A stretch of 64,000 nucleotides of DNA from Neovahlkampfia damariscottae (taxonomy: Eukaryota > Heterolobosea > Selenaionea > Neovahlkampfiida > Neovahlkampfiidae). Below, one piece after another: positions 33,366 through 43,742 of the stretch (positions are counted from its first letter, which is position 1; every line of letters starts with the position of its first letter). The notes under the pieces are model-generated. The model ran no database searches. It was not told where the DNA came from and worked only from the letters and a program-made list of their open reading frames with translations. The translations under genes were made by a program, and so were the position numbers. The DNA lies in NCBI GenBank assembly GCA_016618085.1, contig JABLTG010000063.1, positions 34,024 to 98,023 of the forward strand, read 5' to 3'.

Positions 33366-33438
33366 AAACTTGTTGAAAAAAAATGTTTCAGATAAAAAAG
33401 CTTGACTGATGAATTGAAAGAAAAAACGAAAAATCAAA

Positions 33439-34478
33439 TTAATTAATTTTTACTCTTGTACCTGATTTTATAGTTAACCATTTTACTAAACTTGGAATTT
33501 GTCCATTTAGTTTTGTTGCAAGGTCTAATTGCCAAGGGTAAAAAACAGTACCAGTATCACCTTTTAAAATAGCATTAATTATTCCTTGAGCTGCTTTTTC
33601 AGGTGTAATTTTACCAAGTAATTTCCCAAAAGCAGGTACATGATCATGTGAACCAGGATTATTCACAAAATAATTTGATTCTGTTTCTGAAACACAAACT
33701 TCGCAAACTTTTATATTTGTATCATATAAGTCAGCTTCAATAGCTTCAAATAAACCATGTAATCCATATCTTGCTGAAATGTAAGTTGTAGCGTGTCCAA
33801 AAGAGGAAAAAGCAGCTGGAGATTGAACAAATATGACAGATCCTTCGTTTTTTTTTATCATAAATGGAAGAACAGCTTTAGTAACAAAAAGAGAAGCCAT
33901 CAATGGAGCTAATGAAGAAAAAATGTTAATTTTTTTTTTTTTTACCTTTGATGCAATTTTCAATATCTTCTTTGGTACTTTCATGCAAAAATTTCCAACT
34001 TCCTGCTCCTGCATTGTTGATTAATGCATAAGGGACACCAAGATTTTTGTTTTCAATAATTTCGTGAATACATTGGTCAACCGCCTCATAATCTGAACAA
34101 TCCACAGGATAATATTCAACAATAGCGTTTGGTTCTTCTTTTAAAATCTCTTCTTTGACAAGTTTTAATTTTCCTTCATTTCTAGCAAGTATTACAACTT
34201 TAGCTCCATTTTTTGCTGCTAATTTCGCAGATTCAGCACCAATACCTTGACTACCACCTGTTATTAAAACTAATTTATCTTTTAAATCATATTTTTTCCA
34301 GAAGAATAACTTGAGTTTCTGTGTTAATTTCTTTTTTAAAATTTACTTTTTTGATTGCATAAATACCAGTTAATGTAGCACCTAATGTTACAATTTGTTT
34401 GGTTTTATTCTCTGTGATGCTATCAGCTCGAAATAAATCATCAAAAAAATCCGTTACAATTTTCTTGAAACCAAACAT
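33439..34478 (-). CDS. Short-chain dehydrogenase, 3-ketodihydrosphingosine reductase-like
   Basis: Three exons (introns 34310-34346 and 33909-33945) from ATG at 34478 give about 321 residues. An N-terminal hydrophobic stretch (TLGATLTGIYAIKKLFFW) precedes the Rossmann motif TGGSQGIGAESAKLAA, followed by LARNEGKL (the NADP-type Arg) and INNAG. This layout, with a membrane segment before the fold, resembles KDSR/Tsc10 of sphingolipid synthesis. The active-site motif reads YISAR where YxxxK is expected, so the catalytic lysine is replaced by arginine. Activity is therefore uncertain. Confidence 0.78.
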
Positions 34479-34898
34479 CAAAGAAAACGAAACTAATTGA
34501 TTGGCTGAAAAAATTACCCTCAGGTCAACATGAGCAATATTGTGAACACTCAACTGTTGCAGAAGAAAATAATTCTTGTTCAAGCTTTTCAAACTTTTCT
34601 TCAGTGAAGAAAGTGAATTTGAATTTTGCAATTCCAATATTGATAAAGGTCTCTTGTTGGATTTGAATGAACAATGTAAAGAGGATGCAACAAAACGGGC
34701 AAATTTAAGCTTTTAGGACTAAAAACAAAAAATAGAACCTCAGTTATTTTGTATTTCAGATTTCTGGGAGTTTGTGAGGATTTTTCACCTTCAAAAGAGA
34801 AAAAATCCTCAAAGCTTTGTCAAATTTAACACAGGAAGAAGAAGAAACTTTTTTGGATTAGAACAAACATCCAATCAAAATCAACTTTTTAGTTTCGA
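34479..34898. other. Intergenic region between divergent genes
   Basis: 420 bp between the SDR start (minus) and the 7TM gene start (plus). A CCAATCA lies at about 34870, some 25 bp before the ATG at 34899. The minus-strand open frame in 34479-34637 is probably 5' leader of the SDR gene because it has no ATG. No other feature is seen. Confidence 0.4.
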
Positions 34899-36544
34899 AT
34901 GCAAAAGAGGAACAACTTTTTCTTGATAATAATTTTTTTGATAATACTGCAGAAAACATGTAGTTTTCAACTTGTTACACCATCTGAGATACCAGGAAGA
35001 TTTAAAAATATTTTTATGGCATACGAAGCATGGGATGAGTAAAATTATTTTTTCGGTTTACATTCTTGACAGATTTCCTTCGGAGTTATTTTCCTACTCA
35101 ATATTTATTGCTCCTGTCACAAGTTTCTTTGGAAAAAAAGATTCAGTTGATTTGTGTAAAGGCTTTGAAAGAATCAGCATAAAAAACACTTCAACTCCAT
35201 GTGAAGATTATTTTTGCTCGACACAACAACCTTTTCACTTGGCACAATGGCATAACAAGAACTTAACATTGGAACAAAGACAAAAAGGTTTTGTTGCTCA
35301 TAACGCAATGCACAGATATTGCACAAAATGCTCAATAACTTATGAAAATTTCACAAGAACTAATTGTATATATTTTAACAATAAAACATGTCATTCAGGA
35401 AGATGTGAACCAGGAACAGTTTGTATAGAATTCAATAAACATGAAGTGATGCATAAACGACCATTTGACACTTTAGATTCAGTATGTTATGATTTTGGAG
35501 ATAACAGATTTTATAATCATGCTGATTTTACACACAAATATTATTTTTGGTATTACTACAGATATGGTACTTTAATAGCACTTGTTTTTCAAATTATTGC
35601 TTTCTTTGTTTCAACAGTCACTATTTTAATCCCTGAGATTGGTCATTTACTCAATCGAATATTTTTAAAGAGGCCAAGACAAACAATTTATGATTCTATA
35701 CAAGATATTTTCACATTGCGGAATATTTCATTCGGAATCATGTACTTGACACTGTTAATTGATATGTTATTAATATTCATTGATCAATGGGGTTTAATGA
35801 TTTTAAGATTATCCACTGTATTTGTAGCTGTTCTTGCTTTTGGATCATTTTTCAGTTTTGCATTATTAGCAATACTATGGCAACATATATTAACACTGAA
35901 AGGATCTGGAAGATCTCGTTTTGCTTGGTACATCTGGTATTACTCTATTTACAAACTAAATTCTTTAAGGGCTCAATTAATCTTATTGATTCTATTCAAT
36001 ATTGTGATGATAACAGGATCTGTAGGTTCATATTTAGGAGCATATAATATTGATAAACAAAGAAGAGGATTTTTCATTTATGCTCTTGGGTTCTTTGAAT
36101 TGATCACTTCATTTGTTTATCTTGGTGTAATCATTGTTCTTTCATTTCTTTCAGCATTGATGTTTTATAAAATTCATAAATACGCTTCTTATGAAGAAAA
36201 AGCTGCAAATGTTTTTAAAGAAAGGGTAATTGAATTGTAATTAGTTCTAAATCAATCTAGTATACAATTTTTGTCATGTTATGTTTACCTATGGTTTCTG
36301 TATTGTGTGTGAGTGTAATTGTCATTGCAGCTCAAAATATCATTGGAAAGGATATGATATCACTGCAGTTATATCTTTTCATTGCTTCTTTTTATTCGTT
36401 TTATTTTGTGGTGATTTTTGTTGTGTAAGCAAAATTTTATTTTTTTCATTTTTGAAAAGTCTTTGTTTTGGTATTTTTCATTTTCCATCTTTCAAGAAAT
36501 GTTATAGATGTAAAAACTTAAAAAGTATTTCAGGAGATGAATGA
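34899..36544 (+). CDS. Secretory-pathway seven-transmembrane protein with Cys-rich ectodomain
   Basis: Four exons (introns 35039-35072, 36226-36260, 36425-36459) give about 513 residues. An ideal signal peptide (MQKRNNFFLIIIFLIILQKTCS) appears only when the frame is traced upstream of the first intron. The ectodomain of about 190 residues has around 12 cysteines and several NxS/T sites. Seven hydrophobic helices then follow, beginning with YGTLIALVFQIIAFFVSTVTILI and ending with LYLFIASFYSFYFVVIFVV, plus a short cysteine-containing tail. The topology is GPCR-like, but the helices do not match a family I recognise. Confidence 0.75.
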
Positions 36545-36658
36545 AAATAAAATTTGTCTTCTTCAAAGTGTTTAATGGGACAAACAAGCATTAAACTCTC
36601 TGAAAACACAACTCTTCTTTTGTTTGGTTTTTTTTTTCCCTGAATATTCAACGAAGCA

Positions 36659-37708
36659 TCAATAATACAATGCAGCTTTTTCAAGAAAAAGAAAATGAAC
36701 ATCACAAATTTTTGATTTTTTCAAAAACTCTAAATTTTCGTTGGTATCATTAAATTCATATTTTTCTTCCTCTGTAACATCTAATGAATATAATTCATTG
36801 TAATATTTTGGCAAGAATCCATAGTTCCCATTATCAAATCCTCCAAAACAATAAATAATAAATTTTGATTCAAGATGAACCAAACATGATGAAGAGAGCA
36901 CTAATTTGGTATATTTGTAATCACCACTATCAAATTTTTCAATAATTCTCTTTTCTATATCGTATCTGTAAATTTTTGAATCTTTGTTAAGTGCCCCAAT
37001 GAAATAGATGAATTTTCCAATGGCAAACATTGAATTACATCTTTTCAAGAAGGAATTATCAGAACTTATTAATTTCCAATTATAATTTATAATATTAAAT
37101 TCATAAAATCCAGTTTCACCTGCCAAAAATATCCTTTTATTTTTGGTTACAATGATTTTATGATGATGTGTACTCTTTGGAGGAATATCACCATAAGTTG
37201 TGATTTTTTTCCATTCATAGGTGGTTAAATTATAATAATAAGTATAAAACTCTTTGTTTTCGTTTTCACCTTCGCCCATTCCACCAAAAACAAACATTTT
37301 ATCTTCATAAACAAAAGAATCATGAAATCTTGTTCCAAATGGAGCATGTTTTGCAAAGAAATAATTACTATGTACAGAGTAATGGTATACTGTTTTATCA
37401 AATCCACCAAAATATATTATTTGTTCTCTGTATTTCACTATGGTAAAACCAGTTCTTGATGGTGGATTGTTTGATGAAATTTTTGTCCATTTGAAGGTTT
37501 TTAAATCCATCACGTGTATCATATCACGAGCGTACTCATTTCCTGTGTATCCACCAAAAAGAAAAATCGTATTGCGGACTTGAATCATTTTTTGGCCGAC
37601 TCTTGGAGTAGGTGGCGTAATCTGTTTGATTTTTGTTAAAGTTCTCTCTAATTTTTTTGTTTCTTTCATTTCATACAGAGAAACTTGATTTGTTTGAGTG
37701 TTGCCCAT
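36659..37708 (-). CDS. Kelch-repeat protein
   Basis: 349 residues, intron-free as annotated. Kelch blades are visible at IFLFGGYTGNEYARDM, IIYFGGFDKTVYHY, MFVFGGMGEGENEN, RIFLAGETGFYEF and IIYCFGGFDNGNYG, which suggests a six-bladed beta-propeller. The N-terminus MGNTQTNQ could be an N-myristoylation site. The frame could extend by splicing toward 36502, but that would overlap the coding end of the 7TM gene, so I end it at 36659. The function is unknown; Kelch propellers are mostly protein-binding. Confidence 0.85.
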   Translation of the reverse strand: MGNTQTNQVSLYEMKETKKLERTLTKIKQITPPTPRVGQKMIQVRNTIFLFGGYTGNEYARDMIHVMDLKTFKWTKISSNNPPSRTGFTIVKYREQIIYFGGFDKTVYHYSVHSNYFFAKHAPFGTRFHDSFVYEDKMFVFGGMGEGENENKEFYTYYYNLTTYEWKKITTYGDIPPKSTHHHKIIVTKNKRIFLAGETGFYEFNIINYNWKLISSDNSFLKRCNSMFAIGKFIYFIGALNKDSKIYRYDIEKRIIEKFDSGDYKYTKLVLSSSCLVHLESKFIIYCFGGFDNGNYGFLPKYYNELYSLDVTEEEKYEFNDTNENLEFLKKSKICDVHFLFLEKAALYY

Positions 37709-37951
37709 TTTTCTTCTTGGAAACTACATTGACCATGATTGGTTGTTGTAAACTTTTGGAAGAAAGAAAATCAACAACTTCAGGATCAAAGATGAAATCT
37801 TTTTCATAATTCCATTTAAATTAATTTCAGGAATCTTTTAAATTTTTCTCTTTCTCCAAGGTTTGGAAATTGATGCGGAAAAACTTAACCAATGAATAAA
37901 CTCCAAATCTATATTCTCCGTTCTAAAAATAATACAAAACTTTATTGACTG

Positions 37952-38407
37952 TCATCTTTCGCTTTTCCCTTGTAAGGATGAAATATCGTCTTTTGATAAA
38001 GACAAATCGTAATTTAATGTAAAAATTGAAACTTCAACCCATTTTTCGAACTCTTCCATTGGAATGTAATGTACAAATAAATTGAATGAACTATATAACT
38101 GCTCCAAAGTTATTACATTGTCAAAAATTTGTAAATAAGCAAAGTATATGGAGCCAAAAAACAAACATTTGAAGACCTTGTCGCAAACTTTGTAACTCAA
38201 CAATTTGAGAATTTTCCTGAGGTATATCATGGCTAAGTTTATTATTTTTTCGTTTAAAATATCGGATTCGAGAGTTGATTTGAACAAATAGACAGTTCTT
38301 TTCTGTATATTTTTTTCGTTGAGGTGTGATTCTCCTATGTATGCGTATTCATTGAATAAGAATTTCAGATTGTTCATTTGTTTTTTCTTTATGTTCTCTG
38401 TTGACAT
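37952..38407 (-). CDS. Hypothetical helical protein, possibly cyclin-like
   Basis: 151 residues from ATG at 38407, intron-free. It is almost entirely alpha-helical in appearance, with a stretch (INLAMIYLRKILKLL, then CLFFGSIYFAYLQIF) that recalls the helix spacing of PHO80-type cyclin boxes. The similarity is weak and I do not assign a function. Confidence 0.45.
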   Translation of the reverse strand: MSTENIKKKQMNNLKFLFNEYAYIGESHLNEKNIQKRTVYLFKSTLESDILNEKIINLAMIYLRKILKLLSYKVCDKVFKCLFFGSIYFAYLQIFDNVITLEQLYSSFNLFVHYIPMEEFEKWVEVSIFTLNYDLSLSKDDISSLQGKSER

Positions 38408-38661
38408 TACTCCGTTGTGCTGTCAAAAAAAATGAAAGAGATGAAAAACACTCCGATTGGCCTTCCCTATTTGAATAGGACCAAATTTGATCAAATCCAT
38501 CACTACTTATTTCTTAAAATAGAAACCAAATTTCTTAAATGAGATAAAATTATTCCTATGCTGAATTTGAATCCAGTTCTGTTCTGATATGGCCAAATCA
38601 ACTTTGAAACTTTCATTTTAAGATAAAACATTATCAACTGTGACGAAATGTGAGATAAAAT

Positions 38662-39616
38662 TCAAAGTTTCGTTTTATTGTTGAAATTCTCTAATCTTCG
38701 TTTGATGTCCTGATAAACTTCTTTGTTTTTAATTCTTTCATGATGCTCACCATCAAGATTATCAACAGTTTTATGAATATGTTTCATCATATAGTAAATA
38801 GAAGTTGGCATAAAATAATTAATCAACCAATTTGGTACATAATCCAATTGAGGATTTCCATTTCCCATGATACATATTTTTGTCTCATTTTCTGAGATGT
38901 ATTGAATGAAGAAACCAGCATAAGTCAAGTTTATGTGAACATTTTTATCATCAATCAATTTTTCGATCATTTCTTTTGGTGGTTCATGAATTAACACTAA
39001 AACAGATGCATCTTCTTCCAGCATGTCCACACTATAACCTAAAGTGAACATGTCTCGTTTGGTAAAAGGCCAAGGTAAATCATATTCTGAGGAAAAAAAA
39101 TTATGAATAAAAACTCGAACCAAAATAACTTAAAAACTTGTAGTTTGTGTATTTAGTAATAATTTGACCTGATTTCATGTAAGGACACCCTTTTGAATTT
39201 TATGTTAAAAATGATGTTTCTTTATTGTCGAATTACAGCCTGGATATAAGTCTATTTCATGAAAAACAGAGAGTATATGCAATATAGGTTGATGTATTAT
39301 GCTTTCCATTTTAATTGAATACAACGGAGAGTCTTGTTTGTATGAAGTTTTTATATTATTTGAATTTGCTACATTTATCCAATTTTTTGATTCAAACATT
39401 TCATAAAGAATTTCTTTTGCATCTTTTACTTGTTTGTTTATTTTTTCAATCATTTTTTTTTTCTCTTCGTCCTTTGGTAAATCTAACTTTTGTATGAGGT
39501 CAAAAGCCTGAAGAAGTAATTTTAAAAAGTTTTTTAGGTACCTTGAATAATTTTTCATCATCATAGAGTTTTATTATTTCATCATAGAGGTCAGTTTCAC
39601 TTTCTTGTTGCGACAT
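38662..39616 (-). CDS. START-like lipid-binding domain protein
   Basis: Four exons from ATG at 39616 (introns 39508-39541, 39190-39236, 39087-39120) give about 279 residues. Joining restores EIDLYPGWCPYMKSG and then YFEYDLPWPFTKRDMFTLGY, which follow the START-domain pattern (DLYPxW...; PxPFxxRD...). The C-terminal half contains SVLVLIHEPP-like and NWLINYFMPTSIYYMM segments, the latter matching the START C-terminal helix. It lacks a signal peptide, so it is probably a cytosolic lipid carrier or sensor. The gene is divergent from a small ORF at 39653. Confidence 0.78.
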
Positions 39617-39652
39617 GCTTCAAGAAAAACCGACCAATCATTTTTCAATAAA

Positions 39653-39799
39653 ATGAAAAAACTTAAATTGAAGAGTTTTTTGGATGTGAATTTACACCCT
39701 TTGGGAAAGATTAATCTTATGCTTCAAAAAAACTATGTCATTGATGATCTAGCTCCAAAAAATTCACAGTGTATTTTCAAGTTAGAAGGTGAAGAATAA
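39653..39799 (+). CDS. Hypothetical 48-residue ORF
   Basis: Starts 12 bp after a CCAATCA motif, in the short intergenic region shared with the START gene. The encoded peptide is basic at the start and acidic at the end (CIFKLEGEE). It may be a first exon of a longer gene whose next exon I could not find. No family is recognised. Confidence 0.35.
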   Translation: MKKLKLKSFLDVNLHPLGKINLMLQKNYVIDDLAPKNSQCIFKLEGEE

Positions 39800-40440
39800 A
39801 TCAAAAATAAATTTGTTTTCATTGAATCACCACATGAATCAAAAAATATATAAAAATTTCCAATCGATTATTCTTGTCTAGATGAGTGAACATACTATCT
39901 TTTCAAAAGTTTAATTCTTTCTGAAGTTATGAATTCATTTGTTGCTTAAACAAAATCAACTTTTTCATTCAAAGTTTGCTTTCAACTTTTTTTCTTCCAA
40001 TGAAATTTCTCCATTTTTTCGGAATTTGATAAACCAATCAACAACTTGGCGAAAACAAAAAATCTGTTTTCCAAAAGAGCAAGTCCATCGACGAAAACGA
40101 AAATAATACAATAATTTTCAAATCAGTTGAAGAATTCTTGAATTTCAAATTTGATATTCGCAGAATTAAAACCTTCAAAAAAAGCGCTTGAAAATAATTC
40201 GTAAATTTTCTTTCAAAAATCGATTTTAACCCATAAAAGTTCACATAAGATCCATGGGAATTCAAAAAAGGATGTTCTTTTAAAGTTCCATCAAATCAGT
40301 ACCACTTTTGAAGCAAAAGTCAAAAATGGAGAAATTTACGACTTTAAAAAGATTGATCTAATTATTATAGGAAAATATAAAAAGATCCTTCATCACAAAC
40401 CACCAAAAAAACTTGACTTTTATCTGTTTTAACAAGTATT
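39800..40440. other. AT-rich stretch with one possible orphan exon
   Basis: No complete gene. A plus-strand open segment at about 40269-40431 looks coding (NGEIYDFKKIDLIIIGKYKK followed by HHKPPKK and a TAA stop) and is preceded by an AG, so it may be the last exon of a gene whose 5' part I could not assemble. A CCAATCA motif at about 40032 lacks a nearby ATG. Confidence 0.3.
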
Positions 40441-40640
40441 TCTAGGTTTTAAATCTATAATTTTCAAACCTGTAAAATTTTTTTTTCGTGTAAATAGCTC
40501 ATTGCTGAACTTATTTGAATAGCATAGTCAATAAAATCATCATAATTAATATCTTTGTTTTAATAAACACCTTTCAACTCCTTCTTCATATAAATCCATT
40601 GTAGTTGTAGTCTCCAATATTTTTCATTGGACAAACCTTT
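40441..40640 (-). pseudogene. Protein kinase remnant
   Basis: The minus strand reads QISSAMSYLHEKKIL and, after a short intron-like gap, DLKPRNT, the typical helix E plus catalytic-loop sequence of a kinase. The histidine and arginine of HRD are missing at the gap and the frame stops right after. The 5' side also opens with no N-lobe. It is a short relic only. Confidence 0.45.
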
Positions 40641-40671
40641 TTGATCCAACAAAAACACAGCAAACTCTCAG

Positions 40672-43600
40672 ATGAACATTTTTGAGAATTTTATTTCTCT
40701 TTTCCAAACGAAACCACCAGTTGAAATAAGAATACTTGAAGTCAGTTGGTTGCTTTCTGAAGCTGTAAATAACGAAAATTCAATTCAATTTTTGAAACAA
40801 AAAAAAATTACAGCACCATTTGAATTCCATGAAATCAAAGTGTCTAAAGAAAATAAAAAAACGAAATTTATGATCTGTATAAACAAAAAAGAAAAGAAAA
40901 TCTTCATTAGTTTCAAAGGAAATTTGACAATTGCTGAATTACTAAAAGACATCAATTATTTCAATACTGCGAATGAAACATTTGGTTCAATACATGCAGG
41001 TATTTTAGAATTATCAAGTGAATATCCGTTAAGATATTTTCAACTACTTTTGGATGATGAATATGATTTATATTTCACTGGATATTCTTTAGGTGCTTCC
41101 ATCGCTTGTTTATGTTGTTCTAAACTTTTTTTTCTCAAAAACATGACAAAAGAAAAACAAAAAAGATTGTACTTTCTTGGTTTTGGAGCTCCATTATTTG
41201 TTGATGAACAATTTAGTAAATTAATGAAAGAGAAAATTTCTGATTCACAATTCTATTTTTTTCAAAATGAAGGTGATATTATACCATACATAATTTCATA
41301 TTTAAATTATTATCAACATGAAAATGAACAAATTGATGATAAATTCTTGGAACTTCATTACTCTTCGTTTTATTTTCAACAGATTGAAGATGATAAAATA
41401 AAAAAAGAGTTTAATGAAATTTTGGAATATGTTCAAGTTTTTCTTGTGAAAAATTGGTCAAATTGTATCATAGATTCAACATTTCCACATTATGGAACTT
41501 TTGGAAAATATTATTTCATTAGTGAATCTGAAATAATGATGAAGTAAATTTTCAAAAAAATTTTAAAATTTTTCAAAAGACCAATTGAAAAATTACCATC
41601 AAAAAATGAAATAGATTGGGGATTTGATTTAAAACATTCATTGAATAACTATTCTCGAGCTGTTGATAAACAAATCAACCCAATGAAAAAACCTAAAGAA
41701 TTCAATTTCAAAATTGAAGAATCTGGAAAGGTTTTGATACCTATTTCATTGGAAAAAGGTTTATTATTTGGAAAGGATATCATTTGTCAATCTATTCATT
41801 TTGATAATGAAATTAAAATAATTTTGAAATTGAAACCGAAACCAGCATTGTATTTCAAGAGCTTAGAAGTAAAAAATTGTAAAATTATAGATGAATTTGT
41901 AGAGAATCAAATAGATACTTTTGATGAAATTGCATGTCAGTTTAAGTTTTCTATTGATGTTTTGAAGGATGATTTAGAGGTTCTTTTTGAAGGTGCTTTT
42001 TCACAAGTCTTTATGAAAATCCCAAAGAAAGAAATTATTGAATATGAAGAATTACTTGGAAGAAGAAGGAAAATAGCAGAATTGACGTTGCCTGATTTAC
42101 ACTTGTATTCATTTTCTTATTCGTTGTTTAATGAGAAATACAACTTTGGAAAAGAGAGTTCTTCAAGAAGAACGGTTTGCTTAGACACTTTATCTCAGAT
42201 TGCAGAGTTTTATAGCATCAAAGAGAATGAAATATTACCTCAAGATTTGGTTGAACGTGTCAATCAGATGAACAAAGAATTAAATATTCAAGAAGGAAAA
42301 TACAACAGTAATTCACAATTGATAGTGAAAGATTTAAAAAAGATTTATCAAAATTTTCAATCAAAAAAACAGTATTCTTATTATCAAGCAATCAAGGATT
42401 CATTTCCAACACTAGCACTATTTGAATTGAAAGCAGGAAAAGAAGAAATCAAATTGGATTATAATTCATTTGAAAAAGGATTGATTGCATTGAGTATAAC
42501 AGGAACTCTTTTAATTTTAACAATCAGTCCAATTGCTTTGATTGCAGGTGGAATTGCCTCATTGACACTTTTCAGTGGAGCAATAGGTATGGGATCACTT
42601 TCCTTGCTTTCAAATGTGATTTTAACTTATAAATTGAAAACAACTATTGATAATGAATATTTCAATAGGTTACAATTAATTGCTCTCGGATTAGGAATAG
42701 AAACAAAACCGATGACTTGCATGTATGAAAAAGAAATATCAATTTATTACAATAATAATTTAAGAACTGAAAAGGAAGATGATATTATCAAAAACTGGGG
42801 GAAATTCTTCAACAAAGAACCTTTATCTTTGACTTTAGATAAGAGTTCAAAAAAGTATGTGCTGAATTGTATCAAACATATTGATCAGAATAATCAATTG
42901 AGAGAAAATTTGATACAAGATTTTTCAATTGGAATCATTGGATCCGGTAAAACTGGAAAATCTACATTGGCAAAAAGGATGTATCCAGATTATAATACAA
43001 ATCCATCACAAAACAACAGAACAACAGATTTAGATATTTTCCCATTTCCAATTTCCGAAAATGCATCATTGGTTGATTTTCCTCACTTAACAAGTTTGGA
43101 TAAAAATTACATTGCTTCATTTTATGCATATTATAAAATGTTAGATGCTGTTGTTCTTATATTTAGATCAGATCAAAATTTGGATTCAGAAGATGATTAC
43201 AATATCATCAAATACGTATTACAAATATATCAACTTGATGTCTTGAATGATAAGTTACCAATAGATTTTTTGATATGTTTGAATAAATTTGATGAACAAA
43301 TCAATTCATGCTTCAAAGAACAACACCAAAAATTCGAGTACAACAATGAAGAAGAAATTAAAAAATTGATTTCATTGGCTGATAATCATCGTATCAAATC
43401 ATTAAATACTCTGCTCAAAAAATTAAGAAAGGATAATTTCCCAATATCAAAAAAATTGATTCAAAAGTTGAGAAGTAATATTTGGTTGACTAGTTTTGAA
43501 ATTCAAAATGATTTACCTTTCTGCAAACAATTCAAAAAAGTTGATGATATGTTTTTAGAAATACCAGGTTCTGGTAAAAAAAGTACAATCATAGAATATC

Positions 43601-43674
43601 AAAAGATTGGTGTACAGTCAGTGGATGATGTGAAGAATTGGATTGATTCATTCATTTCAAAAAATAATTTTTGA
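40672..43674 (+). CDS. Class 3 lipase - membrane hairpin - P-loop GTPase fusion
   Basis: ATG at 40672. A 36-nt intron (41544-41579) removes an in-frame TAA and joins two frames into about 988 residues. Residues 1-285 form an alpha/beta-hydrolase of lipase_3 type: IFISFKGN, the nucleophile elbow GYSLGAS (Ser139), NEGDIIPY (Asp about 202) and FPHYGTFGKYYF (His about 273). A helical middle region follows, then a strongly hydrophobic hairpin (about 590-635, ITGTLLILTISPIALIAGG). A GTPase-like domain has Walker A GIIGSGKTGKST (about 741-752), a DFP switch-like motif and LICLNKFDEQ resembling the NKxD motif. I know of no named family with this order; a membrane-remodelling or immunity-type GTPase coupled to lipid hydrolysis is inference. 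Confidence 0.8.
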
Positions 43675-43742
43675 ATTTCAAAACACTTTTTCTTGAAACT
43701 TGTGAATAAAATTTATTTTCTTTCGTGACACCAACCAATCAG

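Noticed and set aside
36502-36705. Extension of the Kelch gene into a second exon
   Set aside because: It would overlap the coding 3' end of the 7TM gene on the other strand and encodes nothing recognisable.
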